Origin: Vreelandella jeotgali Hwa
Lineage (GTDB): Bacteria > Pseudomonadota > Gammaproteobacteria > Pseudomonadales > Halomonadaceae
Direction of reading: 5' to 3'
NCBI RefSeq assembly: GCF_000334215.1
Contig: NZ_AMQY01000014.1
Location: forward strand, 62,001 to 126,000
Length of the DNA: 64,000 nt
In this document: positions 60,941 to 64,000 of the stretch, piece by piece
How the letters are laid out: every line of letters begins with the position of its first letter
How positions within the stretch are numbered: the first letter of the stretch is position 1
Translations under genes and position numbers: made by a program
The notes under the pieces: generated by a model
The model's database searches: none
What the model was told of the DNA's origin: nothing
What the model saw: only the letters and a program-made list of their open reading frames with translations

Positions 60941-62011
60941 ATGCGTAACGTCACTCAGCCGGGCCTTCGGCGTCGAGCAGCGGCCGTGGTCATGCTATTG
61001 GGGAGCCTGGGGCCGGCCGGTAGCGTCGTTGCCGCGCCGGATTTTGCCCCTCGGCAAGCGGGCAGTGAGGCTGCTGCGCTGGTGGAGGCGCTCAGCGAAC
61101 AGGGGCTGCCGCGAGACTATTTGGTGGAAACGCTGAGCCAGGCCCGCGTCCGCCAAGAAGTGCTGGATGCCATGTCCGGTGCCGTGGAGCGCCACTTGGA
61201 GTGGCCGCAGTACCGGGCGATTTTTCTCACGGACGAGCGCATCGACCAGGGGGCAGCGTTTATGGCGCGCCACCAATATGCGCTCGATAAAGCCCAGGCG
61301 GAATACGGCGTGCCGCCGGCTGTTATCACCGCAATCATCGGGGTGGAAACCTTTTACGGCCGCTACAAGGGCAAGCACCGGGTGCTGGACTCGCTGGCCA
61401 CGCTGGCGTTCAAGCATCCCGAGCGCGGCGCCTTCTTCCGCGGCGAACTGGCGGCGTTTCTGCGGATCGCTCACGCACAGGAGATGGACCCGCAAGCCCT
61501 GCGCGGCTCATACGCCGGAGCCATGGGCTATCCGCAGTTCATTCCCACCAGCTACGATGCCTACGCCGTCGACTTCGACGATGACGGCAAGCGCGACCTG
61601 TGGCATAACCCGGTAGATGCCATTGGCAGCGTGGCCAACTACCTTGCCGAGCACGGCTGGCGCCGAGGCGAGGCCGTCTACCAGTCGGCGCTGGGGCCAG
61701 AGACGCCGCCAAATAGCATAGCGCTCAACCAGACGTCTGCCCCGCAGACGACGCTGACCGAAGCGGTGGCCGCGGGGATTTATCCTCCGGGAAGTGCGTT
61801 TGCCGAATCGCTGAGTAGCGGCGCACGGCCGGTTGTGCCGCTGCGTTTTACGATGACGGCGGGAGCGCCGCAGTATCGCCTGGGAGGATACAATTTTTAC
61901 GTGATCACGCGTTACAACCACAGTCACCTTTACGCGATGGCGGTGGCCGAGCTGGCTCGGGCTATTGCCGCTGCGGCCCCACCATTGCCAGAGAACGAGG
62001 AGTCGGCATGA
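60941..62011 (+). CDS. mltB: Lytic murein transglycosylase MltB-type, without lipobox
   Basis: 356 residues. Catalytic glutamate in TAIIGVETFYGRYKGKHRVL (about E136); GSYAGAMGYPQFIPTSYDAY and DLWHNPVDAIGSVANYLAEH follow. The signal region (VVMLLGSLGPAGSVVAAPDF) has no cysteine, so the protein is probably soluble in the periplasm, unlike the E. coli lipoprotein. It cleaves glycan strands to 1,6-anhydro ends. It overlaps rlpA by 4 bp. Confidence 0.94.
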   Translation: MRNVTQPGLRRRAAAVVMLLGSLGPAGSVVAAPDFAPRQAGSEAAALVEALSEQGLPRDYLVETLSQARVRQEVLDAMSGAVERHLEWPQYRAIFLTDERIDQGAAFMARHQYALDKAQAEYGVPPAVITAIIGVETFYGRYKGKHRVLDSLATLAFKHPERGAFFRGELAAFLRIAHAQEMDPQALRGSYAGAMGYPQFIPTSYDAYAVDFDDDGKRDLWHNPVDAIGSVANYLAEHGWRRGEAVYQSALGPETPPNSIALNQTSAPQTTLTEAVAAGIYPPGSAFAESLSSGARPVVPLRFTMTAGAPQYRLGGYNFYVITRYNHSHLYAMAVAELARAIAAAAPPLPENEESA

Positions 62012-62916
62012 GACAACGCGTTGCCGTATGGCCCGCCATGCGCCCCCGGTTTTGTGTGTCGGCGGGCATCGCCTGCGCGCTGTTGCTACTGGTTGGCTGT
62101 GCCGGCCAAAGCCCGCGTAGCGCAGCGCCCAACGCCGATAATACCAACACGGCCGATAGCGGTGGGCGCTATGCCATGAGTGCCGACGCCTATCCGCTGG
62201 ACCCGCCGGACGTGTCCGACGTGCCCGACGCCGTGCCGCGCGAGGAGCCGCGCTCCCGCGCCGGCAACCGCTCCAGCTATACGGTTTGGGGCAAGCGCTA
62301 CCGAGTACTGTCCGACGCCGAGGGCTATAGCGAAGTCGGCAACGCCTCTTGGTACGGCAAGAAGTTTCACGGCTATGCCACGTCCAGCGGCGAGATTTAC
62401 GACATGTACCGCATGAGCGCGGCCCACCGCTCGCTGCCGCTGCCGACGTTTGCCCGGGTGACCCGGCTGGGCACGGATAAATCCGTGATCGTGCGCGTCA
62501 ACGACCGCGGGCCGTTCCACAGCGAACGCGTTATCGACCTGTCCTACGCGGCCGCCGCGCGACTGGGACTGCTGGATCATGGCACGGGCCGGGTCAGGGT
62601 CGAAGCCATCGATCCGGCCACCTGGTCGGCGCAGCAAGAGAGCACGAAAGCCGTTGACCCGGCGCCGAGCAGCGATGCCGCGCCCGCTGCGCCACAGAGC
62701 GGTAGCTACTGGCAGGTAGCGGCGCTGGAAAGCCGTACGGGGGCGCAAAAGCTCAAGCGCCGTCTGCAGGGCGAGCTCGAGCAGGGCGTGCGCATCGCTG
62801 AGGGCGACGGCCTGTATCGCGTTCAGGTGGGGCCGGTGGCGTCCGGCGCCGACGACCAGTCACTGCGCGCCGCCTTGCGTCGAGCAGGCTTTCCCCAGGC
62901 GTTTATCGTGCGATAA
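62008..62916 (+). CDS. rlpA: RlpA lipoprotein lytic transglycosylase with SPOR domain
   Basis: 302 residues. Lipobox LLLVGC with lipidated cysteine C31. The double-psi barrel (about 110-205) contains GNASWYGKKFHGYATSSGE, MSAAHRSLPLPTFARVT and RVNDRGPFHSERVIDLSYAA. The SPOR domain (about 225-302) binds denuded glycan (YWQVAALESRTGAQKLKRRL). It acts at the septum and pole after amide stripping. Confidence 0.95.
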   Translation: MRQRVAVWPAMRPRFCVSAGIACALLLLVGCAGQSPRSAAPNADNTNTADSGGRYAMSADAYPLDPPDVSDVPDAVPREEPRSRAGNRSSYTVWGKRYRVLSDAEGYSEVGNASWYGKKFHGYATSSGEIYDMYRMSAAHRSLPLPTFARVTRLGTDKSVIVRVNDRGPFHSERVIDLSYAAAARLGLLDHGTGRVRVEAIDPATWSAQQESTKAVDPAPSSDAAPAAPQSGSYWQVAALESRTGAQKLKRRLQGELEQGVRIAEGDGLYRVQVGPVASGADDQSLRAALRRAGFPQAFIVR

Positions 62917-62988
62917 TGCGTCCCCGGCGCAAGCGGCGTATAGTGCCCGCCTTGCCGTTGTTGAATGTTTTACACGAGATATCATGTC

Positions 62989-64000
62989 ATGAAAGCGTTG
63001 GTACCGAACTTTTCTTCCGTCGCCGCCGGACGTCCGGCACGCCGTGTGTGGGCGGCGGCTCTGTCGCTGGTCGCAGCGGCGGCGTTCACCTTTACCTCGG
63101 TAGCGGCCGATGCCCAGGCGACGCCGCAGCCGCAGACGCTCATCCCGGCCGCGCCGCAGCTTGCCGCCAGCTCCTGGATTCTGATGGACGCCAACAGCGG
63201 CCACGTGCTCGCCCAGCACAATGCCGACAAGCGTCTGCCCCCGGCGAGCCTGACCAAGCTGATGACGGCGTATCTGGTCGAGCGTGAGCTCAATCAGGGC
63301 AGCATACGCCCGGACGACAAGGTCAACGTCAGCGAAAAGGCCTGGCGTACCGGCGGCTCGAAGATGTTTATTGAAGTGGGCAACCAGGTGCCGGTGAAAA
63401 AGCTGTTGCACGGTATCGTGATCGTCTCGGGCAATGACGCCAGCGTCGCCATGGCCGAGCATCTGGCCGGCGGCGAAGCGCAGTTTGCCGACCTGATGAA
63501 CCAGCATGCGGCCCGGCTGGGCATGGACAACACCCATTTTAAAAACGCCACCGGCCTGCCGGTAGAAGGGCACTATTCCAGCGCGCGCGATCTGGCCAAG
63601 CTGACGCGCCACATCGTCAACGACTACCCCGAGCACTACAAAATGTACTCCGAGCGTCAGTTCAGCTACGGAGGCATCGAGCAGCCCAATCGCAACCGCC
63701 TGCTGTGGCGTGATCCCTCGGCGGACGGCCTGAAAACCGGTTGGACGGACGCCGCCGGCTATTGCCTGGTGTCGTCGGCCAAGCGCGACGATATGCGCCT
63801 GATTTCGGTGGTCATGGGCACCAAGTCGGAAGAAGCCCGGGTGCAGGAAACGCAAAAGCTGCTGAGCTACGGCTTTCGCTTTTATGAAACCCGTCATCTT
63901 TACGAGCGTGGCGCCGTGCTGGCGTCGCCGCGTATCTGGGGCGGAGCGAGCGATGAAGTGCGCGTGGGCGTTGACAGCGACGTCAGCATGACGCTGCCGC
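62989..64000 (+). CDS. dacA: D-alanyl-D-alanine carboxypeptidase (PBP5/6 type), cut by the window end
   Basis: At least 337 residues; the window ends before the stop. Signal peptide to about residue 43 (VAADAQA). Active-site serine in PPASLTKLM (about S87), VSGNDASVAMAE, and KTGWTDAAGYCLVSSAKR give the three motifs. It trims pentapeptides. An ATG at 62984 with an immediate TGA (ATGTCATGA) precedes the true ATG at 62989, which may slow initiation. The membrane-anchor helix is not yet reached. Confidence 0.95.
   Translation, partial: MKALVPNFSSVAAGRPARRVWAAALSLVAAAAFTFTSVAADAQATPQPQTLIPAAPQLAASSWILMDANSGHVLAQHNADKRLPPASLTKLMTAYLVERELNQGSIRPDDKVNVSEKAWRTGGSKMFIEVGNQVPVKKLLHGIVIVSGNDASVAMAEHLAGGEAQFADLMNQHAARLGMDNTHFKNATGLPVEGHYSSARDLAKLTRHIVNDYPEHYKMYSERQFSYGGIEQPNRNRLLWRDPSADGLKTGWTDAAGYCLVSSAKRDDMRLISVVMGTKSEEARVQETQKLLSYGFRFYETRHLYERGAVLASPRIWGGASDEVRVGVDSDVSMTLP

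Overview
The window is a GC-rich, densely coded chromosomal segment of a moderately halophilic gammaproteobacterium, most likely Halomonas or a close relative in the Halomonadaceae. This rests on gene content and order: a suf tail, a putA-putP operon with an AraC regulator, a split Entner-Doudoroff locus, a B12 salvage and uptake block, dppABCDF, mpl-ubiX, and the conserved proA-nadD-rsfS-rlmH-mrdA-rodA-mltB-rlpA-dacA run. No phage, insertion sequence, CRISPR array, rRNA or tRNA was recognised.

Layout. 1-2293: end of sufD, then sufS and sufT. 2336-5118: SanA-like protein, a helical hypothetical, a retropepsin-like protein and a DUF3549 protein. 5134-5585: gene-free stretch with two kinds of tandem repeat and one DnaA box, leading into a YqcC-like gene. 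5917-12618: ompW, then proline catabolism (putP, putA, AraC regulator). 12848-20303: small membrane, CBS and Pmp3-type proteins, an EamA exporter, nadK, a metallophosphoesterase, a GlpG-type rhomboid, a YeaC-like and a DUF2797 protein. Two plus-strand terminators in this part (13436, 17881) have no obvious gene of their own and may end small RNAs.

20365-25248: Entner-Doudoroff pathway, with zwf-pgl-eda converging on edd across a long inverted repeat. 25469-38961: cobalamin block. cobT-cbiZ-cbiB-cobD-cobU-cobS-cobC plus a second cobU-like gene rebuild B12 from scavenged corrinoids. A cobalamin riboswitch then precedes btuB-btuF-btuC-btuD. ytoQ, a His/Arg-rich secreted protein and a CobQ-like protein lacking its amidotransferase half follow. 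No corrin-ring synthesis genes are present here, so the block reads as salvage. 39167-49697: CynX-type MFS protein, a 5'-truncated azurin, a PepQ-like dipeptidase, a LysR regulator, dppFDCBA on the minus strand and a small glutaredoxin-like protein. 49983-64000: mpl, ubiX, a LysE exporter, two membrane proteins with degenerate GGDEF-like domains, then the cell-wall elongation run ending in a dacA cut by the window edge.

The most unusual theme is a set of short degenerate tandem repeats (units 7-21 bp, each locus with its own unit). Most sit in the leader just upstream of a start codon (yqcC, the CBS gene, yeaC, edd, the MFS gene, the glutaredoxin-like gene, proA, rsfS), and one sits in the 3' coding end of mpl. 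At proA the repeat builds two tiny overlapping reading frames chained by ATGA to the real start. Other points of interest are the divergent CobU pair, the half-length CobQ, the truncated azurin, the two candidate small RNAs and the paired degenerate GGDEF proteins.
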